DNA of 64,000 bases from Nocardia wallacei (GCF_014466955.1 NZ_AP023396.1:4278001-4342000); one strand, 5' to 3'; shown: positions 25,149 through 34,472, counted from the stretch's first letter. Notes: generated from the letters alone by a model not told the origin. Translations and numbers: made by a program.

Positions 25149-26000
25149 TCAGGCCAGTACCGACACAGTGTGCCGCGTGATCGCCCGGATCTCCGCGCCG
25201 ACCAAGGCGAGAGCGGCCACTATCACCACCGTTGTGACCATCGCTGCCACCAGCCCCTCGGCCGCACGCGTCGCCGAAGCCACGTTGTAGGCACCGTGCC
25301 AGACCGGGACGATCGCGACACTGCCGCCGCTGCGATTGAACAACCAGGTGGAAAATACCGCCCCACAGAACAATCCGAGCAGCCAGCCGACCAGGGTGGC
25401 GTTGCCGAAGTCGCGGAACGATTCGACCACGGCGAACAACGGCAGGTGCCAGACAGCCCAGCCACCGGCCACGATCATGGTCGAGGACAGCGGGCCGAAA
25501 CGACCCTGAGCCACCGGCAGCGCGAAACCCCGCCAGCCGGTCTCCTCACCGAAACCGTTGACCACCAACACCATCGACACCACACCCAGCACGCCCCAAC
25601 CCGCGGGCAGACCGCTCATCACAGCCAAGTCCGCTGTCGCGGGCATCGACCCACCCATCGCCACACCGGTGAGCAGTACCGCGGCCAGGATTGCCACCGG
25701 GCTCAGCGCCACCGCCCACCAGCGCAGCGGCACACGCAGCCGGATCACCCGCCGCAGCAGTTCGCCCACCCCGGCCCGTCCGTCGAATACAGCCGCGGTC
25801 ACCACTGCCGCGACGGCGGGACCGATCAGCGCCGGAAAATGCGACGGCCGGCCGTCGCCCGGATGAACCACTGCCCCTGACACCATCAGTGGCACCAACC
25901 ACAGCCAGGACAACCCGCATGCGAGCGCGAAGTAGCACACCAGCCGACGACGCACGCCCGCCCGCGCCGATGCCACCAGCTGTCCGGCCGCGTTCATCAC
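25149..26000 (-). CDS. CPBP-family intramembrane metalloprotease
   Basis: 283 residues, about eight membrane helices. The CPBP (CAAX protease/bacteriocin-processing, Abi) motifs are clear: motif 1 GEETGWRGFALP with the paired glutamates and arginine, motif 2 VAGGWAVWHLPLF with the catalytic His, and a later HGAYN. Members process prenylated or membrane peptides, or act in immunity to bacteriocins. Target unknown. A DosR-like palindrome (26110-26123) lies 110 bp upstream between this gene and the divergent nitroreductase. Confidence 0.83.
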   Translation of the reverse strand: MMNAAGQLVASARAGVRRRLVCYFALACGLSWLWLVPLMVSGAVVHPGDGRPSHFPALIGPAVAAVVTAAVFDGRAGVGELLRRVIRLRVPLRWWAVALSPVAILAAVLLTGVAMGGSMPATADLAVMSGLPAGWGVLGVVSMVLVVNGFGEETGWRGFALPVAQGRFGPLSSTMIVAGGWAVWHLPLFAVVESFRDFGNATLVGWLLGLFCGAVFSTWLFNRSGGSVAIVPVWHGAYNVASATRAAEGLVAAMVTTVVIVAALALVGAEIRAITRHTVSVLA

Positions 26001-26109
26001 GACCGCCCGTGCCTGATCGCACGATCCGCCACCGCGACGATGGCGGCGGCCGGTGGTCCTGGGAGCGAATCCATACCCTTACGCTACGAATCTCCGAGTC
26101 GGCGCACAG

Positions 26110-26123
26110 GGGCCGTTGGTCCC
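26110..26123 (+). promoter_or_regulatory. DosR-like box in the divergent CPBP/nitroreductase region
   Basis: GGGCCGTTGGTCCC, 11 of 14 matches, both half-sites well formed. The 26001-26367 gap contains this and the next box and no gene I can support. Confidence 0.52.
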
Positions 26124-26318
26124 CCCGCTCGAGCACGTACTCCCGTCGGTCACGGATTCGCGATTGTCACTTGTCCAGCAACCGGTCGTTCGGCGCGAAC
26201 AGCTCGAAACACACGCGCCCGGAGGGTATTCCGGCCGGGTGCGATCGGCCGCGTCCCGACTGCGGAGAACCCGGTGCGCCGCACTCGTAGGGCATGGCTA
26301 CATCGGTTGATCGAACTG

Positions 26319-26332
26319 GGGACCAAATGCCC
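26319..26332 (+). promoter_or_regulatory. DosR-like box 36 bp before the nitroreductase gene
   Basis: GGGACCAAATGCCC, 9 of 14 matches; complete left half-site. Confidence 0.42.
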
Positions 26333-26367
26333 CTCACACGCGCTCGGCCGGCTCGTACGGTCGACGT

Positions 26368-27342
26368 ATGACCACCGTGCCTACCGGAACCGTCGTCGAG
26401 AAGGCAGTCCTGCTCGCCGGGCGGGCGCCGTCGCTGCACAACAGCCAGCCGTGGCGATGGATCTTCGACGGTGTGGCCCTGCATCTTCTCGCGGTTCCCG
26501 GACGGATGCTGCCCGCCACCGATTCCTCGGGGCGACAGATGATCATCAGCTGCGGGATCGCCCTCGGGCATCTGAACGCGGCCATGGCCGCCGCAGGCCT
26601 GCGCCCGTCGATCGCACGGTTTCCGAATCCCAATCGCCGCGATCACCTCGCCACCGTCCGGTTCCACTCGGCGCGCGTCGTCAGCGACGCGGACCGGGAC
26701 CGTGCCGACGCCATCGTGCGCCGCCGCACCGACCGGCGGCCGTTCGCCGCGCCCGCGGACTGGGATAGCTTCGAAACCGTGCTGCGCAGCACTTTCTCCC
26801 CGGACGACGCCACTGTGGACGTACTGTCGGACGACTGCCGGCCCGCCCTCGCGCACGCGGCCGAGCTCAGCGCCGCCCTGCGACGCTACGATTCCAGCTA
26901 TCAAGCCGAATTACAGTGGTGGACAGGGCACGTCGTGGCTTCGACCGGTGTTCCCCGACAGGCATTGGTAACTCAGCAGGAGCGCAGCCGCGTCCCGATC
27001 GGCCGCAGACTGCCGGCGGGCGACGCAGCCGCGGCTGCGGACTTCGGCACCGACAAGTCGACGGTCCTGGTGCTGTCCACCGACACGGACGCCCCCGGGG
27101 ATCTGCTGCGCTGCGGCGAGGTGCTGTCGACGGTGCTGCTGGAATGCACGCTCGCCGGATACGCCACCTGCCCGTTGACCCACCTCACCGAGATCCCCCG
27201 CAGCCGCTCCATCGTGCGCGACCTCACGGGCCGAAACCTGATGCCCCAAGTACTCGTTCGCGTCGGCACCGGCCCGGAGTCCGCGACCGAGCCGACCCCC
27301 CGCCTGCCGCTGTCCGACATCCTGGAGATGGGTACCCCGTAG
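26368..27342 (+). CDS. Acg-family NAD(P)H nitroreductase
   Basis: 324 residues with RAPSLHNSQPWRWIF, RQMIISCGIALGH, RRRTDRRPFA, QAELQWWTGHVVASTGVP (Acg lid insert) and GYATCPLTHLTEIP. It is closest in pattern to the protein at 21362. Flavin-dependent redox protein of the DosR-linked Acg subfamily; substrate unknown. Two DosR-like boxes lie upstream. The potassium channel gene follows after 53 bp on the same strand. Confidence 0.88.
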   Translation: MTTVPTGTVVEKAVLLAGRAPSLHNSQPWRWIFDGVALHLLAVPGRMLPATDSSGRQMIISCGIALGHLNAAMAAAGLRPSIARFPNPNRRDHLATVRFHSARVVSDADRDRADAIVRRRTDRRPFAAPADWDSFETVLRSTFSPDDATVDVLSDDCRPALAHAAELSAALRRYDSSYQAELQWWTGHVVASTGVPRQALVTQQERSRVPIGRRLPAGDAAAAADFGTDKSTVLVLSTDTDAPGDLLRCGEVLSTVLLECTLAGYATCPLTHLTEIPRSRSIVRDLTGRNLMPQVLVRVGTGPESATEPTPRLPLSDILEMGTP

Positions 27343-27395
27343 GCATCGAGTGATCGAGGCGGCCCAGCCCCGCTCGCTGATGCCAGAATCGTCGA

Positions 27396-28382
27396 ATGAA
27401 CCCCTTGCGCCGTCTCAGTCGTGTAGCGCTGGCGTTCGTGCTGGTAGCCCTTGCGGGGACGGCCGGGTACGTGATCCTGGGTTTCGGGCTTCTCGATGCG
27501 CTGTATCAGACGGTCACCACGATCACCACGGTCGGATTCCGGGAGGTTCATCCGCTCACCCCGGCGGGGCAGATGTTCACCATGGCGCTCATCCTCGTCG
27601 GCGCGGGCACCGTGTTCTATATGTTCGGGGTCCTGCTGGAGGCCCTCATCGAAGGGCACCTGCGACACCACGTGGAGCGGAGGCGTATGGATCGCCGGAT
27701 CGAACGGATGCGCGGGCACATCATCGTCTGCGGCTGGGGACGAGTGGGCCGGTCGACCGCGCAGTACCTGCGCGGTCTGGGCAAGACGATCGTGGCCGTC
27801 GATCGCGACCCGGAACAATTGCGGGACACCGATTTTCCGCACATCGTCGGTGACGTCACCGACGACAGTGTTCTCGTCGCCGCCGGAATCGACCATGCCC
27901 ACGCCTTGATCACCGCCCTCGACAACGACGCCGACAACGTCTACGTGACACTGTCGAGCCGGGCACTACGCGCGGATCTTGTGATCGTCGCGCGAGCACG
28001 GACGGAAGCCTCCAAATCCAAACTGCTTCGGGCAGGCGCGAACCGGGCGGTGAACCCGCAATTGATCGGGGGCCGCCGCATGGCCGCCTTCGCGCTGCAA
28101 CCCAACGTGGCCGAGTTCCTCGACGTCGTCATGCACGAGGACACCCTCGAATATCGGATCGAAGAGGTCGTGCTCGCAGCACAGTCACCGTTGGCCGGCC
28201 GCTCCTTGACCGACACCGACCTGCGTCGCACCACGGGAGCGCTGCTCATGGCGCTCCGTACCTCCGACGGCCGGTTCATCGCCAATCCGACCGACGAAAC
28301 CCAACTCGACGCGGGCACCATCCTCATCGCCCTCGGCACCCCGGCGCAGCTCGAGTCCCTACGCTCGCGGGCCGAACGCTGA
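27396..28382 (+). CDS. Potassium channel subunit with RCK (TrkA-N/TrkA-C) domains
   Basis: 328 residues: two membrane helices (about 10-30 and 57-80) flanking a pore loop with TVTTITTVGFRE (selectivity filter TVGF instead of TVGYG), then an RCK domain with the nucleotide-binding motif IIVCGWGRVGRSTAQYL starting near residue 109, and a TrkA-C domain (about 240-320). MthK-like architecture: K+ flux gated by ligand or nucleotide. It may be co-expressed with the upstream nitroreductase, linking redox stress to membrane potential. Its 3' end overlaps the convergent sigma factor gene by 24 bp. Confidence 0.87.
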   Translation: MNPLRRLSRVALAFVLVALAGTAGYVILGFGLLDALYQTVTTITTVGFREVHPLTPAGQMFTMALILVGAGTVFYMFGVLLEALIEGHLRHHVERRRMDRRIERMRGHIIVCGWGRVGRSTAQYLRGLGKTIVAVDRDPEQLRDTDFPHIVGDVTDDSVLVAAGIDHAHALITALDNDADNVYVTLSSRALRADLVIVARARTEASKSKLLRAGANRAVNPQLIGGRRMAAFALQPNVAEFLDVVMHEDTLEYRIEEVVLAAQSPLAGRSLTDTDLRRTTGALLMALRTSDGRFIANPTDETQLDAGTILIALGTPAQLESLRSRAER

Positions 28383-29342
28383 CCGAGGTTTCGGGCTGAC
28401 ACCGGAGCGGCACGGATCCCGGTCTGCGCACGAGATGGCCGCCGGTCGATGTTCCAGCGCGGCTTCCCGGTGCAGGTGGGCGAGCTTGTGGGGGTTACGT
28501 ACGTAGTAGAGCCCGGTGACCAGGCCGTCGTCGATCCGTACCGCCACGACGCCATCGATCTCGTCATCGAGCCGGATGATCAGTGCGGGCCAGCCGTTGA
28601 CGTGCGCCGGCTCGGCTGATGTCCGGCCGCCCATCCAGCCGGTGCCACCGCACAACACACGTGCCACGCGATCCGCGCCGACGATAGGCCGCGGCGCAGC
28701 CTGTTTGACTCCACCACCATCGCCCAGGAATACGACCTCCGGCGCCAGGATGTCGAGCAGGCCCTGCAGATCACCGGTTTCGACGGCTCGCTGAAAGGCC
28801 TCGAGCGCTCGCCGGGCATCGGCAGCCGACCCAGCTCCGTGCGGGCGACGTGCGGCGACGTGCGCGCGAGCGCGGTGGGCGATCTGACGGACCGCGGTGC
28901 GGCTTTTCGCCACGGCGGACGCGATCTCGGCATAGGGCATATCGAACACTTCGCGCAGCACGAACACCGCCCGCTCGATCGGGGCGAGCGTTTCGAGCAC
29001 CAGCAGCATCGCCATCGAGAGGTTGTCGGCCAGCTCGATGGCGTCGGCGACATCGGGCGCGGTGAGCAACGGCTCGGGCAGCCAGGGGCCGACGTAGGAC
29101 TCCCGGCGGCGGCCGAGTGTGCGCAGTCGCCGGATGGCCTGGCGGGTAACGATCGTGACCAGAAAGGCGCGTTGATCGCGCACCGCGCCTGGATCGACAT
29201 CCGCCCACTGCAGCCAGGTCTCCTGCAGCACGTCTTCGGCGTCGACTGCCGAGCCGAGCAGTTCGTAGGCGACCGTGAAGAGCAGGTTGCGGTGGGTGAC
29301 GAAAGCCTCGGTGGAGACGCTGCGATCGCCGTCGTCGTTCAT
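28359..29342 (-). CDS. sigJ: ECF41-type sigma factor (SigJ-like) with SnoaL-like C-terminal extension
   Basis: 327 residues. Sigma2 region HRNLLFTVAYELLGSAVDAEDVLQETWLQW and sigma4 region PIERAVFVLREVFDMPYAEIASAVAKSRTAVRQ are followed by a SnoaL-like domain of about 120 residues with DGGGVKQAAPRPIVG and the ECF41 hallmark RNPHKL near the end. In ECF41 factors this extension modulates activity in place of an anti-sigma factor. The divergent neighbour is an NAD(P)-binding oxidoreductase, as expected for ECF41 loci. An alternative start is 33 bp upstream. Confidence 0.85.
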   Translation of the reverse strand: MNDDGDRSVSTEAFVTHRNLLFTVAYELLGSAVDAEDVLQETWLQWADVDPGAVRDQRAFLVTIVTRQAIRRLRTLGRRRESYVGPWLPEPLLTAPDVADAIELADNLSMAMLLVLETLAPIERAVFVLREVFDMPYAEIASAVAKSRTAVRQIAHRARAHVAARRPHGAGSAADARRALEAFQRAVETGDLQGLLDILAPEVVFLGDGGGVKQAAPRPIVGADRVARVLCGGTGWMGGRTSAEPAHVNGWPALIIRLDDEIDGVVAVRIDDGLVTGLYYVRNPHKLAHLHREAALEHRPAAISCADRDPCRSGVSPKPRSAFGPRA

Positions 29343-29397
29343 GGTGTGGTCCTGTCCGTCGGGCTGTTCGACCATTAGTGGCGCGCCCCGCCCGGCT

Positions 29398-29426
29398 TGT
29401 GACATCCGGACGCTGTGGTGCTCGTC
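29398..29426 (+). promoter_or_regulatory. Candidate ECF41 promoter for the adjacent oxidoreductase gene
   Basis: TGTGACA (29398-29404), 18 bp spacer, then CGTC (29423-29426). The published ECF41 promoter pattern is TGTCACA with about 16-17 bp to CGTC. It lies upstream of the gene starting at 29555. Confidence 0.45.
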
Positions 29427-29554
29427 ACGCGGCCGCGCTGTCACGGGGCCGCGGCCGCCGGGCACTCGTGTTCGGTCCCGATTACTCGGGCCCGGACGGC
29501 GCTGGTCCCGTTTCGGAACCGCGGCGTCATCGAACCGTCAGGAAAGGCAAACCC

Positions 29555-30250
29555 GTGCGTATCACTGTATTCGGCGCCAATGGGCTCACCGGACGTCTGC
29601 TCACCGGCCAGGCATTAGCCGCTGGACATCAGGTCACCGCGGTCACCCGCAAGCCCGAGTCGTTTCCACTGCACCATGGTCAGCTCGACGTGCTGGGTGC
29701 CGATGTCCTCGATCCGGCAGCCGTCGATACTGCCGTGGCCGAGTGCGACGCGGTGCTGTCGACCCTCGGCGTACCCGCCGGCAAGAAACCGATCAGCACC
29801 TACTCAGACGGTGCCACCAATATCGTCGCTGCCATGCAGCGGCATGACGTGCGCCGACTCGCCGTGGTCAGCTCCAGCGGAGTCGATCCGCGTCCCTACT
29901 CCGACGGCGGAATCTTCTTCAATCACGTACTGCTGCCGTATGTCACGCGGGTGCTGGGCAAGACGCTCTACGACGACATGAGGCGAATGGAATCGCTGAT
30001 TCGCGCGACCGATCTGGACTGGACGATCATTCGCCCGAGCGGGCTGTACCACCTGCCCGCGGTCACCGAGTACACCGTCGTCGAGGGGCACGCCGACGGC
30101 CGGTTCACCGCCCGCGTGGACCTGGCCGCGAGCCTGCTGGCCGCGTTGACAGACGATCGCTACCTACGGACCACGGTCGGTGTCGTCACCACCGTCGACA
30201 ATCCCACCCTGCTCCGGTGGATTCGCCAGGAAGCACTGGCCGAACGCTGA
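29555..30250 (+). CDS. NAD(P)-binding oxidoreductase/epimerase (NmrA/SDR atypical), ECF41 partner
   Basis: 231 residues. N-terminal Rossmann motif GANGLTGRLLTGQALAAGH, then AVVSSSGVDPRP and DLDWTIIRPSGLY typical of NmrA-like/atypical SDR epimerases. ECF41 sigma factors commonly sit beside one of three enzyme types (carboxymuconolactone decarboxylase, oxidoreductase, epimerase), and this gene fits the oxidoreductase/epimerase group. GTG start with AGGAAAGG upstream. Substrate unknown. Convergent with phosphoketolase. Confidence 0.82.
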   Translation: MRITVFGANGLTGRLLTGQALAAGHQVTAVTRKPESFPLHHGQLDVLGADVLDPAAVDTAVAECDAVLSTLGVPAGKKPISTYSDGATNIVAAMQRHDVRRLAVVSSSGVDPRPYSDGGIFFNHVLLPYVTRVLGKTLYDDMRRMESLIRATDLDWTIIRPSGLYHLPAVTEYTVVEGHADGRFTARVDLAASLLAALTDDRYLRTTVGVVTTVDNPTLLRWIRQEALAER

Positions 30251-30299
30251 AGACGGGCGGACAACCACGGGCTCCAGGTATTCGGCAGCCCGCAGTCTG

Positions 30300-32732
30300 T
30301 CACTCGCTCGGTGCGTAGGGCCATGACCAATGGCTGATTTCCTCCGGGTCGGTACCAACCTGCCGGGCGTGTTCTGCCGCGTCGTCGAGCCGTGTGAGCA
30401 GTTCGTCCCGGAGGTAGCCGATCCGATCACCCAGGCGCGGAACTCGTTCCAGCGCCGCCAGGGCCAGGTGGTAGCGGTCGATCTCGTTCATCGCGCACAT
30501 CTGGAACGGTGTGGTAGTGGTGCCGTTGTCGCGGAAGCCGTGGACGTGCAGCCGCTCGTGGCCGGGGCGGCGGTAGGTGAGCTGGTGGATCAGCCACGGA
30601 TAGCCGTGGAAGGCGAAGATCACCGGGCGATCGGCGGTGAAGATCTCGGTGTAGGCCCGGTCGGTGATGCCGTGCGGGTGCCGGTCGGGCGGGAACAGCC
30701 GCGCCAGATCGACGACGTTCACGACTCGGACCGCCAAGTCGGGCACCAGTTCGCGCAGCAGCGCCGCTGCGGCCAGAGTCTCCTGGGTGGGCACGTCACC
30801 GGCGCAGGCCAGGACGACATCCGTGGCGCGGTCGAGATCCGAACCCGCCCAAGGCCAGACATCCAGTCCCCGGGCGCAATGCGCGCGTGCCTGCTCGTCG
30901 CCAAGGTACTGCAGCGCCGGCTGTTTGCCCGCGACCACCACGTTCACGTGTCCGCGGCTGCGCAGGCAATGGTCGAACACGTGCAGCAGACAGTTGGCGT
31001 CGGGCGGAAGATACACTCGGCAGATCTCCGGGCGCTTGCTCAGCACGTGGTCGATGAACCCCGGGTCCTGATGCGAGGCACCGTTGTGATCCTGACGCCA
31101 CACATGTGAGGTGACCAGGTAGTTGAGGCTGGGAAGCGGTGCCCGCCAAGGGTATTCGGCGGCCGTATGCAACCATTTGGCGTGCTGCACGACCATCGAG
31201 TCGACGACGTGTGCGAAGGCTTCGTAGGTCGAGAACACACCGTGTCGGCCGGTGAGCAGATACCCCTCCAGCCAGCCCTGGCACAGGTGCTCCGACAGCA
31301 CCTCGAACACCCGGCCGTCGGGTGCGAGCCGATCATCGTCGTCCGCACGCCGCTCGCTCCACCGTCGGCCGGTCACCTCCAGCACCGCGTCGAGGCGGTT
31401 CGAGGTGTGCTCGTCGGGCGAAAAGAACAGCAGATCACGGGGATTGGTGACGAGCGCGTCGCGCAGAAAGCCGCCCAGCACCCGCGTGGCTTCCCCGGTG
31501 ACGACACCGGGACCGGGCAGGCGCAGGGCGTGCGCGGCAACCGCGGGCAGGCGCAGTTCGACGCTGGTCTGCCCGTGCGCCGTCGGCTGGGCGCTCATCC
31601 GTAGTTCTCCCGGGGGGTGCAGGCCGCGGATTCCCGGCACCGGGGCCCCACCCGGTTCGAACAGCTCCTCGGGCCGATACGAGCGGAGCCACTTCTCCAG
31701 CTGGGCGAGGTGTTCGGCGTTGTCCCGGACACCGGGCAGCGGCACCTGGTGCGAGCGAAACGTGCCCTCGATCGGCACGCCGTCCACCACCGCCGGACCG
31801 GTCCAGCCCTTCGGCGTGGACAGCACGATCATCGGTATCCGGGGATTGATCGGCCCGAGGCCGCGGTGCGCCGCGTCGCGAATCTCGGCGATACGGTCGA
31901 ACACCTCGTCGAGCACTCGCAGGTACTGCTCGTGCACCTCCCCCGGATCGCTGCCGCCGACGTGCCGCGGCTCCCACCCGTGCCCGGCCAGCAGCGCATC
32001 GAGGTCCGCGCGGGGGATCCGCGACAGCAGTGTCGGATTGGCGATCTTGTAACCGTTGAGGTGCAGGATCGGCAGTACCATTCCGTCGATGCGCGGATTC
32101 AGGAACGCCGGAGCATGCCAGCTGGTGGCGAGCGCGCCGGTCTCGGCCTCACCGTCTCCGATGACACAGGCGACCACCAGGTCCGGATTGTCGAACGCGG
32201 CGCCGGTGGCGTGCGCGAGCGAATATCCCAGTTCGCCGCCTTCGTGAATGGATCCCGGCAGGTGCGGCGACGCGTGGGACGGCACCCCGCCGGGAAACGA
32301 GAACTGCCGGAACAACTCCCGCATGCCCGCCAAGTCCTGTGCCACCTCGGGGTGCTTGTCGCTGTAGCCGCCTTCCAGCCATGCCGCGGCGTTCACACCG
32401 GCTGCGGCGTGTCCCGGACCGCATACGAACAACATCCGCTGTCCGCGGGCGGAGATGACGCGATTGAGGTGGGCGTAGGTCAGGGTGACACCGGGGACGC
32501 TGCCCCAATGTCCGATCAGCCTCTGCTTGATGTGCTGCGGCGCGAGCGGTTCGGTCAGCAACGGATTGTCCACGAGGTAGATCTGCGCGGCGGACAGGTA
32601 GTTCGCCGCCCGCCACCAGGCATCCAGATCCGCGAGCGTGCTGCCGACGGGCCCGGCGGGCGCGGCGGTACGTTGCGGCACCACGGAAACATCCGCCGGT
32701 TTCCGCATTCCCGCCGGTGGATAACGTGTCAT
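30300..32732 (-). CDS. xfp: Xylulose-5-phosphate/fructose-6-phosphate phosphoketolase
   Basis: 810 residues, the usual phosphoketolase length. Thiamine-diphosphate enzyme splitting xylulose-5-P (and often fructose-6-P) with phosphate into acetyl-P and glyceraldehyde-3-P (or erythrose-4-P). Recognisable stretches are GHWGSVPGVTLTYAHLNR, LPGSIHEGGELGYSLAHATGAAFDNP, VIGDGEAETGALATSWHA (ThDP-binding GDGE), SHVWRQDHNGASHQDPGFIDH and the C-terminal FHGYPWLIHQLTYRRP. The start was set at ATG 32732, with GGAGAGG before it. It gives an oxygen-independent route to acetyl-phosphate, consistent with the dormancy context. A DosR-like site lies upstream. Confidence 0.94.
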   Translation of the reverse strand: MTRYPPAGMRKPADVSVVPQRTAAPAGPVGSTLADLDAWWRAANYLSAAQIYLVDNPLLTEPLAPQHIKQRLIGHWGSVPGVTLTYAHLNRVISARGQRMLFVCGPGHAAAGVNAAAWLEGGYSDKHPEVAQDLAGMRELFRQFSFPGGVPSHASPHLPGSIHEGGELGYSLAHATGAAFDNPDLVVACVIGDGEAETGALATSWHAPAFLNPRIDGMVLPILHLNGYKIANPTLLSRIPRADLDALLAGHGWEPRHVGGSDPGEVHEQYLRVLDEVFDRIAEIRDAAHRGLGPINPRIPMIVLSTPKGWTGPAVVDGVPIEGTFRSHQVPLPGVRDNAEHLAQLEKWLRSYRPEELFEPGGAPVPGIRGLHPPGELRMSAQPTAHGQTSVELRLPAVAAHALRLPGPGVVTGEATRVLGGFLRDALVTNPRDLLFFSPDEHTSNRLDAVLEVTGRRWSERRADDDDRLAPDGRVFEVLSEHLCQGWLEGYLLTGRHGVFSTYEAFAHVVDSMVVQHAKWLHTAAEYPWRAPLPSLNYLVTSHVWRQDHNGASHQDPGFIDHVLSKRPEICRVYLPPDANCLLHVFDHCLRSRGHVNVVVAGKQPALQYLGDEQARAHCARGLDVWPWAGSDLDRATDVVLACAGDVPTQETLAAAALLRELVPDLAVRVVNVVDLARLFPPDRHPHGITDRAYTEIFTADRPVIFAFHGYPWLIHQLTYRRPGHERLHVHGFRDNGTTTTPFQMCAMNEIDRYHLALAALERVPRLGDRIGYLRDELLTRLDDAAEHARQVGTDPEEISHWSWPYAPSE

Positions 32733-32824
32733 CTCGACCCTCTCCTGAACCATCGTGTCCGCGGCGACCGAGCGTGCCGACGACCGGCGGTATTCAGCAT
32801 CGCGGCGGGCGGCTCATTCCGGGA

Positions 32825-32838
32825 CGGCCCAAAGTCAT
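32825..32838 (-). promoter_or_regulatory. DosR-like box toward the phosphoketolase gene
   Basis: ATGACTTTGGGCCG on the minus strand, 9 of 14 matches, 93 bp before the phosphoketolase ATG. Confidence 0.38.
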
Positions 32839-32926
32839 CGCCTGCCGGGCCGTCCGGCAGTGATCACCGCATCGCACCCCGGATCGTTGCCAGGATGCCG
32901 GCCGCCGACCGGAGGCCCTGCGGCAC

Positions 32927-32940
32927 GGGACTTTCGGCCG
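32927..32940 (+). promoter_or_regulatory. DosR-like box upstream of the USP gene at 33027
   Basis: GGGACTTTCGGCCG, 11 of 14 matches, with the first eight bases identical to the M. tuberculosis core; 86 bp before the ATG. Confidence 0.57.
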
Positions 32941-33026
32941 CATCGGCCACACCATCACCGTTCATAGCGTGGAGGACGCACCCCGTTGCGTACACAACGG
33001 GCTCACTTCGATGAAAGGACCTCGCG

Positions 33027-33950
33027 ATGACCGCCGACTACAGCAGCGACCGGCACCATCTGGCCTCCGCACCCATCGTTGTCGGCGTGGACGGATCCGC
33101 CGCGGCCGACTCCGCACTGAGCTGGGCGGCCGACGTCGCGCGCCGCCGTGGCCGCGAGTTGCGCATCGTGCACGGACTCGGCCTCGACGGCATGCGCGAG
33201 GTCTTCGGCCGCTACGACGTCCTGGTCCCGCCGGTACCCGACACGCTCCGCGCCGAAGGCGCGGTGCTGGTCGAGAGGGCCCGGCAACGGGTCGCCGCCG
33301 CGGCCGACGCGCGAGTATCGACCGAGGTGTCCGACGAGAATCCGGCCGCGCTGCTGCGACGCTACAGCGCCACGGCCTACCTGGTCGTGCTCGGCGCCTC
33401 GGGCACCAATGGGCTACTGGCCCACATGGGTTCGATCCTGTTGTCGGTGACCAGCCACGCCGAGGGAGCTGTCGTGGTGGTTCGCACCGATCCCGAGTCC
33501 GGCAACCGGGCACCCACCGAGGGACCGGTGATCGTCGGGGTCGACGGCAGCCCGGTCAGCGAGGCGGCGCTGGCGGCCGCGTTCGAGGAGGCATCCCTGC
33601 GCGGTGCCGAACTGGTGGCGGTGCACGTGTGGAGCGACGTCAACCTCGGGCAGTTCGCCGGTGATCCATATCTGCTGTTCCCGCTGAACGAGATCGAGAC
33701 CGACGAGCGCGCCGCCCTCGCCGAGCGGCTGGCGGGCTGGCAGGAGAAGTACCCGGATGTCCAGGTCCGGCGAGAGGTCGGCTTGTCCAGCCCCACCGCC
33801 GAGCTGCAACGCTGGTCGAAATCGGCGCAATTGCTGGTCGTGGGCAGCCGGGGCCGGGGCGGCTTCCGCGGCCTGCTGCTCGGCTCCACCTCGAACGCGC
33901 TCGTCCAGCACGCGCACTGCCCGGTGATGGTCGTACACCCGGCCGAGTAA
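33027..33950 (+). CDS. Tandem-domain universal stress protein
   Basis: 307 residues. Domain 1 begins IVVGVDGSAAADSALSWAAD; domain 2 IVGVDGSPVSEAALAAAFEEAS, ending GSRGRGGFRGLLLGSTSNALVQHAHCPVMVV. The first nucleotide motif is degenerate (GASGTNGLLAHMGS). GAAAGGA precedes the ATG. Nearly the same protein, minus about 82 internal residues, is encoded at 61263-61940, and this full-length copy shows what was lost there. A strong DosR-like box lies upstream. Confidence 0.91.
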   Translation: MTADYSSDRHHLASAPIVVGVDGSAAADSALSWAADVARRRGRELRIVHGLGLDGMREVFGRYDVLVPPVPDTLRAEGAVLVERARQRVAAAADARVSTEVSDENPAALLRRYSATAYLVVLGASGTNGLLAHMGSILLSVTSHAEGAVVVVRTDPESGNRAPTEGPVIVGVDGSPVSEAALAAAFEEASLRGAELVAVHVWSDVNLGQFAGDPYLLFPLNEIETDERAALAERLAGWQEKYPDVQVRREVGLSSPTAELQRWSKSAQLLVVGSRGRGGFRGLLLGSTSNALVQHAHCPVMVVHPAE

Positions 33951-33970
33951 CGGCGCGAGCCGAACCCGGG

Positions 33971-33987
33971 CGGGACGCGCGGTCCCG
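33971..33987. terminator. Inverted repeat between convergent genes
   Basis: CGGGAC-CGCGC-type hairpin: the sequence CGGGACGCGCGGTCCCG forms a 6-bp stem with a 5-nt loop. It lies between the 3' ends of the USP and DUF302 genes, so a terminator is more likely than a DosR site, although the half-sites GGGAC/GTCCC are the same. Confidence 0.4.
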
Positions 33988-34057
33988 AAGTCGGCAAGGG
34001 TTCAACCCAGCGCAGACCATGCGTGCGGCCCGATCAGCCGGCCCCCGGGTGAGTCGT

Positions 34058-34453
34058 TCAGTCGCTGGTGAGCGATTCGATGGCAGCGTGGAGGCGGTCG
34101 GTGGCGTCGGTGGCCACCGCGGTAAGAGCGGGTGCGTCGGCCAGACCGATCATCATCTGGGGGTCTGCCGCTTCGATCAGCACCGTGTCGGGCCCGGTGC
34201 TGCGAACAACGACGTTGCAGGGCAGCAGCAGGCCGATGCGGCGTTCGGCGTCGAGCGCGCGATGGGCCAGCGGCGGATTGCAGGCGCCGAGGATCAGGTA
34301 GTCCTCCATCTCCACGCCGAGTTTCGCGCGCATGGTGGCCTGCACGTCGATCTCGGTCAGCACACCGAAACCTTGCTGCGACAACGCTTTTCGCGTTCGC
34401 TCGACCGCGTCGGCGAATGACGTCCGCACAGTCGTCGCCAAAGTCGTATCCAT
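34058..34453 (-). CDS. DUF302 domain protein
   Basis: 131 residues. DUF302 fold with FADAVERTRKALSQQGFGVLTEIDVQATM at the start, YLILGACNPPLAHRALDAERRIGLLLPCNVVV in the middle and ADPQMM near the end. The family is often linked to sulfur and metal stress regulons; biochemical role unknown. Start set at the ATG with GAGG upstream. Last gene of a three-gene minus-strand operon (CMD-type protein, CxxC small protein, DUF302) driven from the CsoR-family operator at 35061-35107. Confidence 0.84.
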   Translation of the reverse strand: MDTTLATTVRTSFADAVERTRKALSQQGFGVLTEIDVQATMRAKLGVEMEDYLILGACNPPLAHRALDAERRIGLLLPCNVVVRSTGPDTVLIEAADPQMMIGLADAPALTAVATDATDRLHAAIESLTSD

Positions 34454-34472
34454 CGTCGTCCTCACCCGTTTC

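Noticed and set aside
26001..26367. Possible small genes in the divergent CPBP/nitroreductase gap
   Set aside because: Open frames exist but none has a ribosome site with a plausible start or protein-like composition.
33971..33987. CGGGACGCGCGGTCCCG as a DosR box
   Set aside because: It lies between two converging 3' ends with a 5-bp spacer; a terminator hairpin is the simpler reading.
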